Shown: positions 1 to 12,937 of the stretch, piece by piece
Numbering within the stretch: the first letter of the stretch is position 1
Layout: each line of letters begins with the position of its first letter
Assembly (NCBI RefSeq): GCF_000305495.1
Contig: NZ_AJTN02000191.1
Location: 1 to 59,228, forward strand
Direction: 5' to 3'
Length of the DNA: 59,228 bases
Origin: Peribacillus psychrosaccharolyticus ATCC 23296
GTDB lineage: Bacteria; Bacillota; Bacilli; Bacillales; DSM-1321
Position numbers and translations under genes: made by a program
The notes under the pieces: model-generated
The model's input: only the letters and a program-made list of their open reading frames with translations
Databases searched by the model: none
Told to the model about the DNA's origin: nothing

Positions 1-16
1 GGCTTTTTTGGAGATA

Positions 17-1282
17 TTAAGCTGATGTTTTCTTGCCTTTTTTAATGATTGTGCCGTCTTTCAACACTAATTTAGGTGCTTTGTTAGCCGCAATTGTTTC
101 AGCTGTGATGATACATTTGTCGATATCGTCACGTGAAGGCAGGTCGAACATAACCTCCAGCATAATTCCTTCGATAATTGAGCGTAGACCACGGGCACCC
201 GTTTTACGTTCAATTGCTTTTTTAGCAATCTCAGTAAGTGCACCATCTTCAAACTCTAGCTCAACATCATCAAGTTCAAGCAGTTTTTGATATTGTTTGA
301 CTAACGCATTTTTTGGTTTGATTAGGATTTCGATCAACGCAGCCTCGTCTAATTGCTCCAATGTAGCAATAACCGGGATACGGCCGATGAATTCTGGAAT
401 TAAACCAAAACGCAGTAAATCTTCTGGAAGTACTTTTGACAGTAATTCCTTTTCTTTTACATCCTCTTTTTTAACATCTGAACCAAAACCAATCACTTTT
501 TGGCCTAAACGACGCTTGATAATCGGTTCGATTCCATCAAATGCACCACCGCAAATGAAGAGAATATTGGTTGTGTCAATTTGGATGAATTCTTGATGAG
601 GGTGTTTACGTCCGCCTTGTGGTGGAACGCTCGCAACTGTACCTTCAAGAATTTTCAAGAGTGCTTGCTGAACACCTTCACCAGAAACATCACGAGTAAT
701 AGACGGATTTTCTGATTTACGAGCTACCTTATCGATTTCATCGATATAGATAATGCCTTTTTCAGCTTTTTCTACATCATAATCTGCTGCTTGGATTAGT
801 TTCAGAAGGATGTTTTCAACATCTTCCCCAACATAACCAGCTTCTGTCAATGAAGTTGCATCGGCAATAGCAAATGGAACATTCAGCAGACGAGCAAGAG
901 TTTGTGCAAGCAAGGTTTTCCCGCTTCCTGTTGGTCCAATTAGAGCAATATTTGACTTAGAAAGTTCAACTTCGTCAGATTTCGAACTGGAATTAATACG
1001 TTTATAATGATTATAAACCGCTACAGCCAAAGATTTCTTAGCTTGGTCTTGACCAATTACGTATTCATCAAGGATGGTCCGAATTTCACGTGGTTTCGGT
1101 ACATCTTTAAATTCTACTTCTTCGTCAGTACCTAGTTCTTCCTCAACAATTTCTGTACAGAGTTCAATACATTCGTCACAAATATATACACCCGGTCCTG
1201 CTACAAGTTTACGTACTTGTTCTTGAGTTTTACCGCAAAAAGAACATTTTAATTGTCCTTTTTCATCATTAAATTTAAACAT
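17..1282 (-). CDS. clpX: ATP-dependent Clp protease ATP-binding subunit ClpX
   Basis: Hexameric AAA+ unfoldase that recognises substrates and feeds them to ClpP in the cytosol. The N-terminal C4 zinc-binding domain is visible (Cys13, 16, 35, 38), followed by Walker A GPTGSGKT at residues 116-123, Walker B IIYIDEID, and the [10 protein letters not shown] and GFGSD pore-region segments. The protein has about 422 residues, the usual length. An in-frame GTG lies two codons upstream at 1288, but the ATG at 1282 sits at proper spacing from AAAGGGGTGA and gives the conserved MFKF start, so ATG is chosen. It is separated from tig by about 0.5 kb with its own terminator, so it is probably transcribed alone. 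Confidence 0.97.
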   Translation of the reverse strand: MFKFNDEKGQLKCSFCGKTQEQVRKLVAGPGVYICDECIELCTEIVEEELGTDEEVEFKDVPKPREIRTILDEYVIGQDQAKKSLAVAVYNHYKRINSSSKSDEVELSKSNIALIGPTGSGKTLLAQTLARLLNVPFAIADATSLTEAGYVGEDVENILLKLIQAADYDVEKAEKGIIYIDEIDKVARKSENPSITRDVSGEGVQQALLKILEGTVASVPPQGGRKHPHQEFIQIDTTNILFICGGAFDGIEPIIKRRLGQKVIGFGSDVKKEDVKEKELLSKVLPEDLLRFGLIPEFIGRIPVIATLEQLDEAALIEILIKPKNALVKQYQKLLELDDVELEFEDGALTEIAKKAIERKTGARGLRSIIEGIMLEVMFDLPSRDDIDKCIITAETIAANKAPKLVLKDGTIIKKGKKTSA

Positions 1283-1745
1283 ATTCACTCACCCCTTTAA
1301 ATACTTTTGCAACATCTATACGTGGTAAAGTCCAGTCCTTAAAACCGGTACTCCCCTTGAACATTTAATAGGTCTTGTACATCTGTACATTCTTGCCTTT
1401 AATACCAAGCATATTTAGTGATATGCTTCAGCTTTTATTAAACATTGGGAGTAGTGCCGAAAACTCCAATGAATACTTGTATGCTTTGCATTTTATCATG
1501 TTCCTGACAGGAATGTAATTAAAATGCTTCATCCAAGTAGTTCATCTGGTATTAACCTAAAATAATTCTCTATGTATTTGCCCTTTACCATCATTCCCAA
1601 ACCTTTAGCTTTTTATAAAAATGAGAATGTAATTATTTATGTATATGCGGCTTAGCATTTAATCTACACTTAAATGGAAAAAAAATCAATCTATACTTGT
1701 CAGAAAAATTAATTTTTATCTTCCCTGCTTAAATAATGCTTTTAT
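1283..1745. other. clpX-tig intergenic region without a gene
   Basis: No credible ORF. Two imperfect hairpins lie upstream of clpX: AAGCATAT/ATATGCTT (1407-1428) and CATTGGGAG/CTCCAATG (1442-1472). The short odd palindrome TTCCTGACAGGAA lies near 1501. I see no CtsR-type direct repeat and cannot place a clpX promoter with confidence. The hairpins could be clpX leader structure, which is inference. Confidence 0.5.
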
Positions 1746-1778
1746 GTATAAAACAAGGCACGATTGCTCGCGCCTTGT
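1746..1778 (-). terminator. intrinsic terminator of tig
   Basis: On the minus strand an 11-bp stem ACAAGGCGCGA / TCGTGCCTTGT (one G-U pair) is followed by TTTTATAC. It lies 22 bp after the tig stop codon. Confidence 0.85.
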
Positions 1779-1800
1779 CTCTTTTCTATTGTATATGGAA

Positions 1801-3099
1801 TTATTCAGCTGAAGCTTCAACGATCTTGCTGTTTTCAACAAGGAAGTCGATTGCTTTACCAATTTTCAAATCACCTTTAACGCCTTCAAGGCTTCCAAGT
1901 GCTTGTTTGATTGCTTCTGTTTCCATTTTGTACATTTCAGCCATTTTTGCAATTTCAGCATCAACATCAGCATCAGATGCTTCAATGTTTTCTGCAGTAG
2001 CAATTGCATCAAGAGTCAAGCTAGTTTTAACTTGTGTTTCAGCTTCTTCTTGCATTTGTGCTTTCAAAGCTTCTTCATCTTGACCTGAGAATTGGAAGTA
2101 AAGCTCTAGGTTTAATCCTTGAGATTGTAAACGTTGATCGAAATCTTTCATCATACGTTCTACTTCTTTTTCAACCATAACTGCAGGAATATCTACTTCT
2201 GCATTAGCTGTCGCTTTTTCAACAACTGTGTCACGGACTTGGTGTTCTGCTTGGTGCTTTTTATCATGCTCAAGCGTTTTTCTAGTTTTTTCTTTCAATT
2301 CTGCTAATGTTTCTACTTCTTCATCGACATCTTTTGCGAACTCATCATCAAGCTCAGGAAGCTGCTTTGATTTGATTTCGTGAATTTTCACTTTGAATAC
2401 TGCAGGCTTACCAGCAAGTTCAGCTGCATGATATTCTTCAGGGAAGTTCACTTCGATATCTTTTTCTGCTCCTGTTTCAAGACCAACAACTTGTTCTTCG
2501 AAACCAGGAATGAAAGAGTTAGATCCAAGTTCTAGAGAATAGTTTTCAGACGCTCCGCCTTCAAAAAGTTCTCCGTCAACACTGCCTTCAAAATCAAGAA
2601 CGACTGTATCGCCCATTGCTGCTTGTCCTTCTTCTTTAACAACAAGCTCTGCTTGACGCTCTTGCAATGTTTTGATTTCGTTATCGATATCTTCGTCAGT
2701 TACTTCAGTGTTAACTTTTTCTACTTCAAGACCTTTATATTCACCTAATTTAACCTCAGGCATAACAGTCACAGTAGCTTTGAAAATAAGGTTTTTGCCT
2801 TTTTCCATTTGGTCAACGTCGATTTCTGGACGATCAACAGGATTGATTCCTGCTTCTTCGATAGCAGTTGCATATGCGTCTGGAAGAATGATATCCAATG
2901 CATCTTGGTATAATGATTCTACGCCGAATTTTTTGTCGAACATTTGGCGAGGCATTTTACCTTTACGGAAGCCAGGTACGTTAATTTGTTTTACGACTTT
3001 TTTAAAGGCAGCGTCGATACCTTCGTTAACTTTAGCAGCGTCTACTTCTACAGTTAGAACGCCTTGATTACCTTCTAATTTTTCCCAATTTACAGACAT
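1801..3099 (-). CDS. tig: trigger factor (ribosome-associated peptidyl-prolyl isomerase chaperone)
   Basis: Binds the ribosome near the exit tunnel and shields nascent chains. The ribosome-binding signature GFRKGKMPR is at about residues 43-51. An FKBP-type PPIase domain follows at about 150-245 ([20 protein letters not shown]), then a long helical C-terminal chaperone domain rich in Glu and Lys. The length of 432 residues is close to the usual 425-435. The ATG is preceded by GGAGGG at 7 nt. It is flanked by its own promoter and terminator, as is usual for tig next to clpX in Bacillaceae. Confidence 0.97.
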   Translation of the reverse strand: MSVNWEKLEGNQGVLTVEVDAAKVNEGIDAAFKKVVKQINVPGFRKGKMPRQMFDKKFGVESLYQDALDIILPDAYATAIEEAGINPVDRPEIDVDQMEKGKNLIFKATVTVMPEVKLGEYKGLEVEKVNTEVTDEDIDNEIKTLQERQAELVVKEEGQAAMGDTVVLDFEGSVDGELFEGGASENYSLELGSNSFIPGFEEQVVGLETGAEKDIEVNFPEEYHAAELAGKPAVFKVKIHEIKSKQLPELDDEFAKDVDEEVETLAELKEKTRKTLEHDKKHQAEHQVRDTVVEKATANAEVDIPAVMVEKEVERMMKDFDQRLQSQGLNLELYFQFSGQDEEALKAQMQEEAETQVKTSLTLDAIATAENIEASDADVDAEIAKMAEMYKMETEAIKQALGSLEGVKGDLKIGKAIDFLVENSKIVEASAE

Positions 3100-3244
3100 T
3101 TGTTTCCCTCCAAAAAAATCTATGATATTTCATGAATAAGCAACGGATGAATCTGCCTTGCTATTCGTAACAAGTCATCCCCGGTATTCCCAATTTACAA
3201 GGAACCCGTCGTTTTTCCTAAAATCGTTACATTACAACCACTAC

Positions 3245-3272
3245 ATTATAACACAGGTCCCCTTAGTTTCAA
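3245..3272 (-). promoter_or_regulatory. SigA-type promoter of tig
   Basis: TTGAAA at 3272-3267 and TATAAT at 3250-3245 with a 16-bp spacer, about 145 bp upstream of the tig ATG. Read by eye. Confidence 0.6.
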
Positions 3273-3282
3273 TAACAATAGG

Positions 3283-4308
3283 CTAAATAATCGGGGAAGA
3301 AAAATCTTCAATTTCCTTTAAAACCTTTAACTTTTCTGCTGCTTGATCCTGATCTACCTGGTATAGTTCAGCGATTCTCTCTATTGAAGATTCCCCATAC
3401 AGGTACTCCTCTGCTAACAGATGATACCCTGCCGCATACCCGCTGTATTCTGCCTTCTCAGGTACAAAGGGGTACATCACGAGGTGCTGTCTCTCTATTA
3501 AACTGACCGCCATATCAAATAGAGTCGGATCACGGTCACCCAAGTGTTCTTCTAACAACTTAACAGAATGCTGATAAAAGTCTGTTTCATTTGGGGCAGA
3601 AAGAGTAGACGGGATGACCTTCATTTGTTGAGAAAATTTTGAGATGGTAAGCTCTTTATCGTATTCCTGTTCCTGCAAAATATTAAGCAGCAATGTTTTC
3701 ACAAACGGACTGATTTGGCTATTCTCAAGAACCAGCTTGATTTGATTCATATGCGGCCTAATATTCACCTTCGATAACCGAGATACAACGGCAAGCAGCT
3801 CATTATCTGTCTTATTTTCAAAAAGTCCTTCGTCTTCAGCCAACTCTTCCTGGATTTTTTCTTCAATACGTACTTCCTGATCTTTTTGTTCATCAATTGC
3901 TCGTCTGCTGAAATGAAGCATATTCTCAAAGTGATCTTTCTTATCAGATGGAACATGTCCCTCTTCAAGCAACGCTTCTATCGTTGTGACCATCTCTTGA
4001 TGCTCATTTAAATGCAGGAGGACCATTAAATAAATCGTCACTACTTGGAAGTAGTCACCAATCCCTTTAAAGAGCAGTTCCTTACATAAATCTCGAGCTT
4101 CCTCATAATCGTTCAGCTCTACAAGTGCTACAACCAACCCAATATTCAGATCTGGATTTTCTGGTTCTAACTCTCGTGCTTGGCTAAATAATTCAGCTGC
4201 CTTTTTAAAATCTCTAACCTCTAATCGCTCCAACCCTTTGTCGACAAGTCTTTTGCAGAGGTTTGGAAAAGCAATGATGTTTGAATTATCCTCGTTTCTT
4301 CCGCCCAT
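3283..4308 (-). CDS. ysoA: tetratricopeptide-repeat protein YsoA
   Basis: Cytosolic protein of about 341 residues with at least one clear TPR pair early on (FKKAAELFSQARELEPENPDLNIG, then NDYEEARDLCKELLFKG) and an acidic middle. It matches the conserved unknown that sits between tig and leuD in B. subtilis. The reading frame extends upstream to 4386, but ATG 4308 has GGAG at 7 nt and yields the family-like start leading into NIIAFPNL, so the shorter form is given. Molecular function is not known; TPRs imply protein-protein contacts. Confidence 0.85.
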   Translation of the reverse strand: MGGRNEDNSNIIAFPNLCKRLVDKGLERLEVRDFKKAAELFSQARELEPENPDLNIGLVVALVELNDYEEARDLCKELLFKGIGDYFQVVTIYLMVLLHLNEHQEMVTTIEALLEEGHVPSDKKDHFENMLHFSRRAIDEQKDQEVRIEEKIQEELAEDEGLFENKTDNELLAVVSRLSKVNIRPHMNQIKLVLENSQISPFVKTLLLNILQEQEYDKELTISKFSQQMKVIPSTLSAPNETDFYQHSVKLLEEHLGDRDPTLFDMAVSLIERQHLVMYPFVPEKAEYSGYAAGYHLLAEEYLYGESSIERIAELYQVDQDQAAEKLKVLKEIEDFSSPII

Positions 4309-4406
4309 TAGCAACTCCGTCCTGTCCTTTGTCTTTACTGACAAACAGTTTAGCATGGAAAACCTCCAAACACAAAATTTTACCAATATAAACTTTCCAC
4401 ATAAAA

Positions 4407-4431
4407 ATACCTGCTCAATAAGCAGGTATTT
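4407..4431. repeat. duplicated hairpin, copy 1
   Basis: A 25-bp sequence with stem ATACCTGCT / AGCAGGTAT. The same 25 bp recurs without change, in the same orientation, at 4773-4797. Together they bracket about 340 bp that contains the dispersed repeat. Confidence 0.85.
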
Positions 4432-4452
4432 CAGACTGTAGACAAACTCGGA

Positions 4453-4620
4453 TGAGATTTAAAATCGAGATGTTGATTTCCATTCCAGGCGCTTCGCTTT
4501 CCGCGGGCGGTGAGCCGCATCAACGCTTACGCTCCTGCGGGGTCTCACCTGTCCCGCTGTTCCCGCAGGAGTCTTCACGCCAACACTCCCATCAACTGAC
4601 TTTCTAAACTTAAAAGTAAA
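4453..4620. repeat. dispersed intergenic repeat, copy 1 (about 168 bp)
   Basis: GC-rich, non-coding block almost identical to 48159-48333, differing by a few substitutions and a 4-bp GGGC insertion in the other copy. Internal symmetry: CTCCTGCGGG (4531-4540) pairs with CCCGCAGGAG about 20 bp later, and GTTGAT near the left end pairs with ATCAAC near the right. The core with GCTTCGCTTTCCGCGGGCGG resembles repeats I recall from intergenic regions of other Bacillus genomes. No transposase is present. Confidence 0.9.
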
Positions 4621-4722
4621 AGACCTATTTTTTGAGGTGATAAGGAGTATTTTCGAAAACTAACTTGAAATGGTAACACTAAACCTGCTTGTTCCCGCGT
4701 TCCTATTTGGTCCAAAAAATGC

Positions 4723-4760
4723 AAAAGAGGTACGGAATGAAATCATTCCGTACCTCTTTT
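4723..4760 (-). terminator. strong intrinsic terminator downstream of leuD
   Basis: Perfect 18-bp stem with a 2-nt loop: AAAAGAGGTACGGAATGA at 4723-4740 against its complement at 4743-4760, followed on the minus strand by GCATTTTTT. It would end the ilv-leu transcript. A close relative follows pheT at 48977-49008. Confidence 0.85.
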
Positions 4761-4772
4761 GTCTACTAACTG

Positions 4773-4797
4773 ATACCTGCTCAATAAGCAGGTATTT
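4773..4797. repeat. duplicated hairpin, copy 2
   Basis: Identical 25 bp to 4407-4431, directly after the leuD stop codon. On the plus strand it is followed by a T run, so it could also work as a plus-strand terminator. Confidence 0.85.
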
Positions 4798-4805
4798 TTC
4801 TTCTA

Positions 4806-5402
4806 TTATATAGAGAGTCTTTGTTTACTATTTTCGTATTCAGTGATTTTCTCATCGTATTGAAGTGTGATTGAGATTTCATCCCAGCCGTTGACAAGCA
4901 TCTTCTTCCAATATGGATGGATGTCGAAATGCGTTTCAAACCCATCTTGTCCAGAAACCTTCTGATTCGGTAAATCGACGGACAGTTCATACTTACCACC
5001 TGCAGCCGCTGTCATTAAATAGTCTACTTCAGCTTCAGTCAAAGCGATTGGAAGCATCCCATTTTTCATACAATTACTTTTAAAAATGTCCGCAAAGGAT
5101 GGTGCAATGACAATTGGAAAGCCAAAGTCGAGCAGCGACCACGGGGCGTGCTCTCTTGACGATCCACATCCGAAGTTTTCCCCAGCCAATAAAATACTTG
5201 TTCCTTTATTTTCCGGCTGATTTAATTCAAAGTCAGGCCGCTCATTTCCTTGTTCATCATAGCGCCAGTTGTAAAATAGATATTGACCGAATCCACTTCG
5301 TTCGATTCGTTTTAAAAATTGCTTCGGTATAATTTGATCTGTATCCACATTTTTTCTGTCCATGACAGCCATTCGTCCTGTATAGATAGTTATTGGTTCC
5401 AT
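4806..5402 (-). CDS. leuD: 3-isopropylmalate dehydratase small subunit
   Basis: With LeuC it isomerises 2-isopropylmalate to 3-isopropylmalate in leucine synthesis. The swivel-domain signature is present: DTDQIIPKQFLKRI early, GENFGCGSSREHAPW in the middle, then FADIFKSNCMKNGMLPI. At 198 residues it has normal length. It is the last gene of the ilv-leu operon, 27 bp after leuC, with AAGGAGG before its ATG. Confidence 0.97.
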   Translation of the reverse strand: MEPITIYTGRMAVMDRKNVDTDQIIPKQFLKRIERSGFGQYLFYNWRYDEQGNERPDFELNQPENKGTSILLAGENFGCGSSREHAPWSLLDFGFPIVIAPSFADIFKSNCMKNGMLPIALTEAEVDYLMTAAAGGKYELSVDLPNQKVSGQDGFETHFDIHPYWKKMLVNGWDEISITLQYDEKITEYENSKQRLSI

Positions 5403-5429
5403 ATGGCACCTCCTTCTTGATTTTCTAAC

Positions 5430-6842
5430 TTAGCGCACTAGTTCCGCAATCCGTTCATTTTTTCTAATATCGACAAAACGACCGTATAAAGCAGCTGTTG
5501 CCGCCATTGCGGGACTGACTAAGTGTGTGCGTGCTCCTGCACCTTGCCGTCCTTCGAAGTTACGGTTTGAGGTAGATGCACAGTGCTCGCCTGCTGGAAC
5601 GACATCTGGGTTCATACTTAAGCACATGCTGCAGCCCGATTCGCGCCATTCAAAGCCGGCTGCTTTGAATAGTACATCCAGACCTTCTTCCTCTGCTTGT
5701 TTCTTGACACTTTGTGATCCTGGAACAACCATTGCCCGGACTCCAGGATGAACGTGTTGACCGGATAGTACTGCCGCTGCTTTTCGAAGATCTTCAATTC
5801 GAGAATTCGTGCATGATCCGATGAAAACATGTTGTACTGGAATATCCGTAATGGCCATCCCTTCATTTAAGCCCATATATTCTAACGCACGGCCAAGCTC
5901 ACGAGAATCCATCACACCATCCGTAATGGACGGAACAAACCCATCGACTCCAGTAGCCATACCAGGATTAGTACCCCAGCTAACCATTGGCGGAATCTCA
6001 CTTCCATCAAGAACTATTTCACGATCATAAACTGCATCCACATCACTAGCAAGCTGACTCCACTCTTCTACACAGCGATCAAATTCGCTGCTTTCCGGAG
6101 CATACTTCCGTCCTTTCATGTATGAATATGTCGTATCATCTGGACTGACAAGCCCTGCTCTTGCTCCACCTTCAATCGACATATTACATACCGTCATCCG
6201 CTCTTCCATCGACATATTTCTGAACACTTCACCACAATATTCGATAATATGCCCGGTCCCGAAATCCACACCAAAACGCGAAATCACATAAAGAATGACG
6301 TCTTTTGATGTGACACCATAGCCGAGTTCACCGTTCACTTCAAGCTTTAATGTTTTTGGCTTAGTCTGCCAAATGGTTTGAGTAGCTAAGACGTGCTCGA
6401 CCTCACTTGTACCTATACCGAATGCAATCGAACCAAAAGCACCATGTGTCGAAGTATGACTATCACCACAAACAATTGTCATTCCAGGCTGGGTAAGTCC
6501 AAGTTCAGGTCCAATTACATGAACAATTCCCTGCTCGCTGCTAGTTAAATCAGCTAGGTGGATGCCGAATTCCTGACAATTCGCAGCCAGTGCATCAAGC
6601 TGTTTCTTCGCAATCTCATCTTGAATGAAATAACGGTTCACCGTAGGAACATTGTGATCCATAGTGGCAAAAGTCCGTTCTGGTCTTCTTACCGAACGTC
6701 CTTTCATTCTAATTCCTTCAAATGCCTGTGGTGATGTTACCTCATGAATATAATGTAAATCTACATATAATAAATCTGGCTTATCTTGTTCTTCTGAAAC
6801 AATATGACGATCCCATATTTTTTCAATGATTGATTTCCCCAT
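5430..6842 (-). CDS. leuC: 3-isopropylmalate dehydratase large subunit
   Basis: Aconitase-family 4Fe-4S enzyme of leucine synthesis, partner of LeuD. Visible motifs are [36 protein letters not shown] and [10 protein letters not shown], which contain the three cluster cysteines. Its 470 residues are the normal length. It follows leuB after a 73-bp gap holding an apparent internal terminator, so leuCD may be expressed below leuB. Confidence 0.97.
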   Translation of the reverse strand: MGKSIIEKIWDRHIVSEEQDKPDLLYVDLHYIHEVTSPQAFEGIRMKGRSVRRPERTFATMDHNVPTVNRYFIQDEIAKKQLDALAANCQEFGIHLADLTSSEQGIVHVIGPELGLTQPGMTIVCGDSHTSTHGAFGSIAFGIGTSEVEHVLATQTIWQTKPKTLKLEVNGELGYGVTSKDVILYVISRFGVDFGTGHIIEYCGEVFRNMSMEERMTVCNMSIEGGARAGLVSPDDTTYSYMKGRKYAPESSEFDRCVEEWSQLASDVDAVYDREIVLDGSEIPPMVSWGTNPGMATGVDGFVPSITDGVMDSRELGRALEYMGLNEGMAITDIPVQHVFIGSCTNSRIEDLRKAAAVLSGQHVHPGVRAMVVPGSQSVKKQAEEEGLDVLFKAAGFEWRESGCSMCLSMNPDVVPAGEHCASTSNRNFEGRQGAGARTHLVSPAMAATAALYGRFVDIRKNERIAELVR

Positions 6843-6873
6843 CTTCCATCCTCCTACTCGCTCGTTCAGTTTA

Positions 6874-6898
6874 GAAAAAAAGCTGACGCGCAGTCAGC
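6874..6898 (-). terminator. internal terminator or attenuator between leuB and leuC
   Basis: On the minus strand GCTGAC-TGCGC-GTCAGC is followed at once by seven T residues (6881-6874), between the leuB stop (6916) and leuC start (6842). It has all parts of an intrinsic terminator, though with a short 6-bp stem. Confidence 0.65.
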
Positions 6899-6915
6899 CT
6901 TTTCAGAAGTCTTAT

Positions 6916-8028
6916 TTACGCATATGCTCCCATGATATTTAAAATGGCTTCCTGGTCCAGCAATGCCGCTTTGATTTCTGCTATCATTTGACTGGTCGAT
7001 ACTCCTCTGATTGGGCTATTTGCCAGATCACCGGTTCGCAGCCCAGCATCAAGGACTTTCTGAACGGCTTTTTCAACGGCGTCTGCTTCTTTTTCTAATC
7101 CAAACGATAATCGAAGCATGGAGGCAGCTGATAAAATCATCCCCATTGGATTCGCCACGTTTTTCCCTGCAATATCTGGAGCTGACCCATGAATTGGTTC
7201 GTAAAGGTTGCATCCATCCACCGAAACAGAGGCCGAAGGGAGCATACCAAGCGAGCCAGTCAATACAGAAGCCTCATCACTTAAAATATCGCCAAACATA
7301 TTTTCCGTCACCATAACATCGAACTGTCTTGGATTACGAATTAGCTGCATAGCAGCGTTGTCCACCAACATATGTTCAAGCTCTACCTCAGGATAATTCT
7401 TAGCTACTTCTTCTGCCGTTTCCCGCCACATTCGACTGGATTCAAGGACATTTGCTTTATCAACAGATGTGACCTTATTCCTTCTTGTGGAAGCCAGTTT
7501 AAAAGCTAGTTCGATAATTCGTTTAATTTCTGACTTCTGGTAAAACAATGTGTCCACAACTGCTTCTTTGCCGTCTAACGTTGTACGTTCACTTGGCTTT
7601 CCAAAATATAAGCCACCGGTTAATTCCCGGACAATTAATAAATCTACGCCTTCAATTATTTCTTTTTTTAAGGGAGAAGATTCCGATAAACTCGAATAAT
7701 AACTAATTGGTCGAAGATTGGCATAAAGGTGCAAGTCCTTGCGGATTTTAAGTAAGCCGCGTTCAGGCCTCAAATGCAACGGCTGTTGATCCCATTTCGG
7801 TCCTCCTACAGCACCTAATAGAACCGCATCGCTGCTCTTGCACATTTCGACTGTTTCATCTGGAAGCGGTGAACCAGTTCGGTCAATGGCACTCCCGCCT
7901 ATTTCGCCAAAATGAAACTCAAAGTCATGACCAAATTGTTGTCCAACAGCTTCGAGGATTTCGACGGCACCTCGTGTTACTTCTCTACCTATTCCATCTC
8001 CCGGCAATACTGCTATTTTCCGTTTCAT
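6916..8028 (-). CDS. leuB: 3-isopropylmalate dehydrogenase
   Basis: NAD-dependent oxidative decarboxylation of 3-isopropylmalate to 2-oxoisocaproate. The N-terminus has LPGDGIGREV. The substrate-binding stretch RPERGLLKIRK and the metal/NAD region NMFGDILSDEASVLTGSLGMLPSAS are intact, as is EPIHGSAPDIAGK. At 370 residues it is close to the usual 365. It lies 25 bp after leuA in the operon. Confidence 0.97.
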   Translation of the reverse strand: MKRKIAVLPGDGIGREVTRGAVEILEAVGQQFGHDFEFHFGEIGGSAIDRTGSPLPDETVEMCKSSDAVLLGAVGGPKWDQQPLHLRPERGLLKIRKDLHLYANLRPISYYSSLSESSPLKKEIIEGVDLLIVRELTGGLYFGKPSERTTLDGKEAVVDTLFYQKSEIKRIIELAFKLASTRRNKVTSVDKANVLESSRMWRETAEEVAKNYPEVELEHMLVDNAAMQLIRNPRQFDVMVTENMFGDILSDEASVLTGSLGMLPSASVSVDGCNLYEPIHGSAPDIAGKNVANPMGMILSAASMLRLSFGLEKEADAVEKAVQKVLDAGLRTGDLANSPIRGVSTSQMIAEIKAALLDQEAILNIMGAYA

Positions 8029-8053
8029 CGAAATCTCCCCTTCCCTTGCTTTT

Positions 8054-10631
<2,578 letters not shown>

Positions 10632-10659
10632 TTAGTTTTATTTTTAATATTTAGTATTT

Positions 10660-11172
10660 TCAAACTATAGTTAAGCTTTTATTGCTAGTTCGCTGGGTTC
10701 CCCGCGGAAAAGCAGTGGTGCCGGTACGGGCTAATTCTTTAATGCCGTATGGCTTCATTAACTCTATAAAGGCACCGATTTTTTCGGATTCACCCGTAAT
10801 TTGAATAGTCAATGAGTCCTTACTAATGTCAATAACAGCGGCTCGAAACGGTTCAATTAAACTATTAATCTCCGCTCTATTCTGGCTTGTCGCCATTACC
10901 TTGATTAAGGCGAGCTCTCTCGATACAATGGATTGGTTTGAAATATCATTCACTTTTAAAATATCAATCTGTTTATTTAATTGTTTGGTCATCTGTTCAA
11001 TCACATGCTCATTTTCCACATGAACTACAACAGTCATACGTGATATTCCTTCTTGCTCGGATGGTCCTACTGTCATACTCTCAATGTTATAGTTCCTTTT
11101 TGTAAATAGATTAGTAATCCGGTTCAGCACACCCGGACGATTGTTTACCGTTAGGGTTATAATTCCTTTCAT
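10660..11172 (-). CDS. ilvH: acetolactate synthase small (regulatory) subunit
   Basis: Regulatory subunit that gives valine sensitivity to IlvB. The N-terminal ACT domain (residues 1-75) contains the conserved [25 protein letters not shown], followed by the small C-terminal ALS_ss domain. The length is 170 residues. The ATG overlaps the ilvB stop by 4 bp, so the two subunits are probably translationally coupled. Confidence 0.96.
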   Translation of the reverse strand: MKGIITLTVNNRPGVLNRITNLFTKRNYNIESMTVGPSEQEGISRMTVVVHVENEHVIEQMTKQLNKQIDILKVNDISNQSIVSRELALIKVMATSQNRAEINSLIEPFRAAVIDISKDSLTIQITGESEKIGAFIELMKPYGIKELARTGTTAFPRGTQRTSNKSLTIV

Positions 11173-12887
11173 TGCTTGACTCCTTCCATTTCATGCAGAC
11201 CTTTTCCTGGCGAAACCATCGGATAGACGTTTTCTTCAGGCTCCACGTGAAGATCGAGAAGAACCGGCCCATTCATCGTCACTGCTTTTTCTATTAAGAC
11301 AATTGCTTCAGCCTCTGTTGTAGCTTTAAAGCCCGGAATTCCATATGCATCAGCAAGTTTTACAAAATCCGGCTGGGTCTGGAATGTGCTGTGAGAATAT
11401 CGTTTCTCATGGAAAATTTCCTGCCACTGTCGAACCATTCCCAACGCATGATTATTAATAATCACAATTTTGATTGGCAGGTTCATTTCAGCAATGACTG
11501 CCAGCTCTTGGTTTGTCATTTGGAATCCACCATCCCCAGATATGGAGATTACTATATTTTCTGGTTCTGCAATTTGGGCGCCAATTGCTGCTGGCAATCC
11601 AAATCCCATTGTACCAAGTCCACCCGATGTTACCCAGGCATGCGGTTTATTGAAGGGATAGTATTGTGCAGCCCACATTTGATGCTGCCCGACATCAGTG
11701 ACCACAATGGCTTCTCCATTTGTGTATTGATGTAAAAGTTCGATTACTTTTTGCGGTTTTAAAGCCCCTGTATCATTTCGATAACATAATGGAAAGTCTT
11801 TTTTCCAAGCGTTAATGGTTTCAATCCACTTCGTTACTTCCGGTTTTTTCCCGTCTTGTGCAATCAAGTCTGTAAGTGCTTCTTTTGCATTGCCGACGAC
11901 TGGAATCTTCGTTGGTATATTCTTACCAATTTCAGCAGGATCGATATCGATATGTGCAACCGTCGCATACGGAGCAAAATACTTTAAGTTTCCTGTCAGC
12001 CGGTCATCAAATCTCGCCCCAATATTAATCAGTAAATCACAGGTTGATAAAGCCATGTTTGCTGCATATGAACCATGCATGCCGCCCATCCCAATAAATA
12101 AGGAATGATCTGCTGGATATCCACCCAGTCCGAGTAAGGTATGCACGACCGGAATTCCCTGTTGCTGGGCATAGGTCTTTAATTCATCAGCACCCTTAGA
12201 ATGGAGGACTCCCGCACCTGCAAGAATGACTGGCTTTTCCGAAGAGCTCACAGCTTCAACCAATTTTCTGATTTGAAGATGATTTGGCTGAACGGTTGGC
12301 TGATAGCCCGGTAAATCCATTTCTGGATCTTCATCTGCAAAGCCTGACAGGATGGCAATATCCTTTGGTATGTCAATTAAGACTGGGCCCGGCCGGCCAC
12401 TGGACGCAATATGAAAGGCTTCTTTAACAATTCTAGGAATATCTTCTGTCTTCCTGACCTGATAATTATGTTTCGTTATAGGTGTAGTAATCCCGAGTAC
12501 GTCCGCTTCTTGAAAAGCATCCGTACCAATTACACTTGTAGCAACTTGCCCAGTGAAAATGACGAGGGGAAGTGAATCAATCATTGCATCGGTAATCCCC
12601 GTTACAACATTCGTTGCTCCTGGTCCTGATGTTGCAATAACTACACCAGGTTTACCAGTTACTCTCGCATAGCCTTCAGCTGCATGAATGGAACCTTGTT
12701 CATGTCTGGTAAGAATATGAAAGAGACCTGAGCTATAAAGCTTGTCGTAGATTGGCAATACAGCTCCACCAGGATAACCAAATATAACGTCTACATTTTG
12801 CTTCTTGAGAGCATCCATTAAAAAGTCTGCTCCGCTTTTTTCTACTTTTACTTTCTCCCTGTTAGTCAGGAGTGCTTTCTCAGTCAT
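11169..12887 (-). CDS. ilvB: acetolactate synthase large (catalytic) subunit
   Basis: ThDP- and FAD-dependent enzyme that condenses pyruvate with pyruvate or 2-oxobutyrate, the entry to branched-chain amino acid synthesis. It contains [15 protein letters not shown] with the ThDP-activating Glu, and the ThDP/Mg motif [14 protein letters not shown] ending at [12 protein letters not shown]. At 572 residues it has the usual length. First gene of the operon, GGAGG at 7 nt before the ATG, 50 bp after the T-box terminator. Confidence 0.97.
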   Translation of the reverse strand: MTEKALLTNREKVKVEKSGADFLMDALKKQNVDVIFGYPGGAVLPIYDKLYSSGLFHILTRHEQGSIHAAEGYARVTGKPGVVIATSGPGATNVVTGITDAMIDSLPLVIFTGQVATSVIGTDAFQEADVLGITTPITKHNYQVRKTEDIPRIVKEAFHIASSGRPGPVLIDIPKDIAILSGFADEDPEMDLPGYQPTVQPNHLQIRKLVEAVSSSEKPVILAGAGVLHSKGADELKTYAQQQGIPVVHTLLGLGGYPADHSLFIGMGGMHGSYAANMALSTCDLLINIGARFDDRLTGNLKYFAPYATVAHIDIDPAEIGKNIPTKIPVVGNAKEALTDLIAQDGKKPEVTKWIETINAWKKDFPLCYRNDTGALKPQKVIELLHQYTNGEAIVVTDVGQHQMWAAQYYPFNKPHAWVTSGGLGTMGFGLPAAIGAQIAEPENIVISISGDGGFQMTNQELAVIAEMNLPIKIVIINNHALGMVRQWQEIFHEKRYSHSTFQTQPDFVKLADAYGIPGFKATTEAEAIVLIEKAVTMNGPVLLDLHVEPEENVYPMVSPGKGLHEMEGVKQ

Positions 12888-12937
12888 TTAAAGACCTCCT
12901 CTACATCATTTCACCGGTTAAGCGATTTTTTTCATAT

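Noticed and set aside
1283-1288. GTG at 1288 as clpX start
   Set aside because: It abuts the ribosome binding site; ATG 1282 gives correct spacing and the conserved N-terminus.
1736-2083. 115-codon frame antisense to tig
   Set aside because: Starts in the tig terminator and follows antisense codon bias only.
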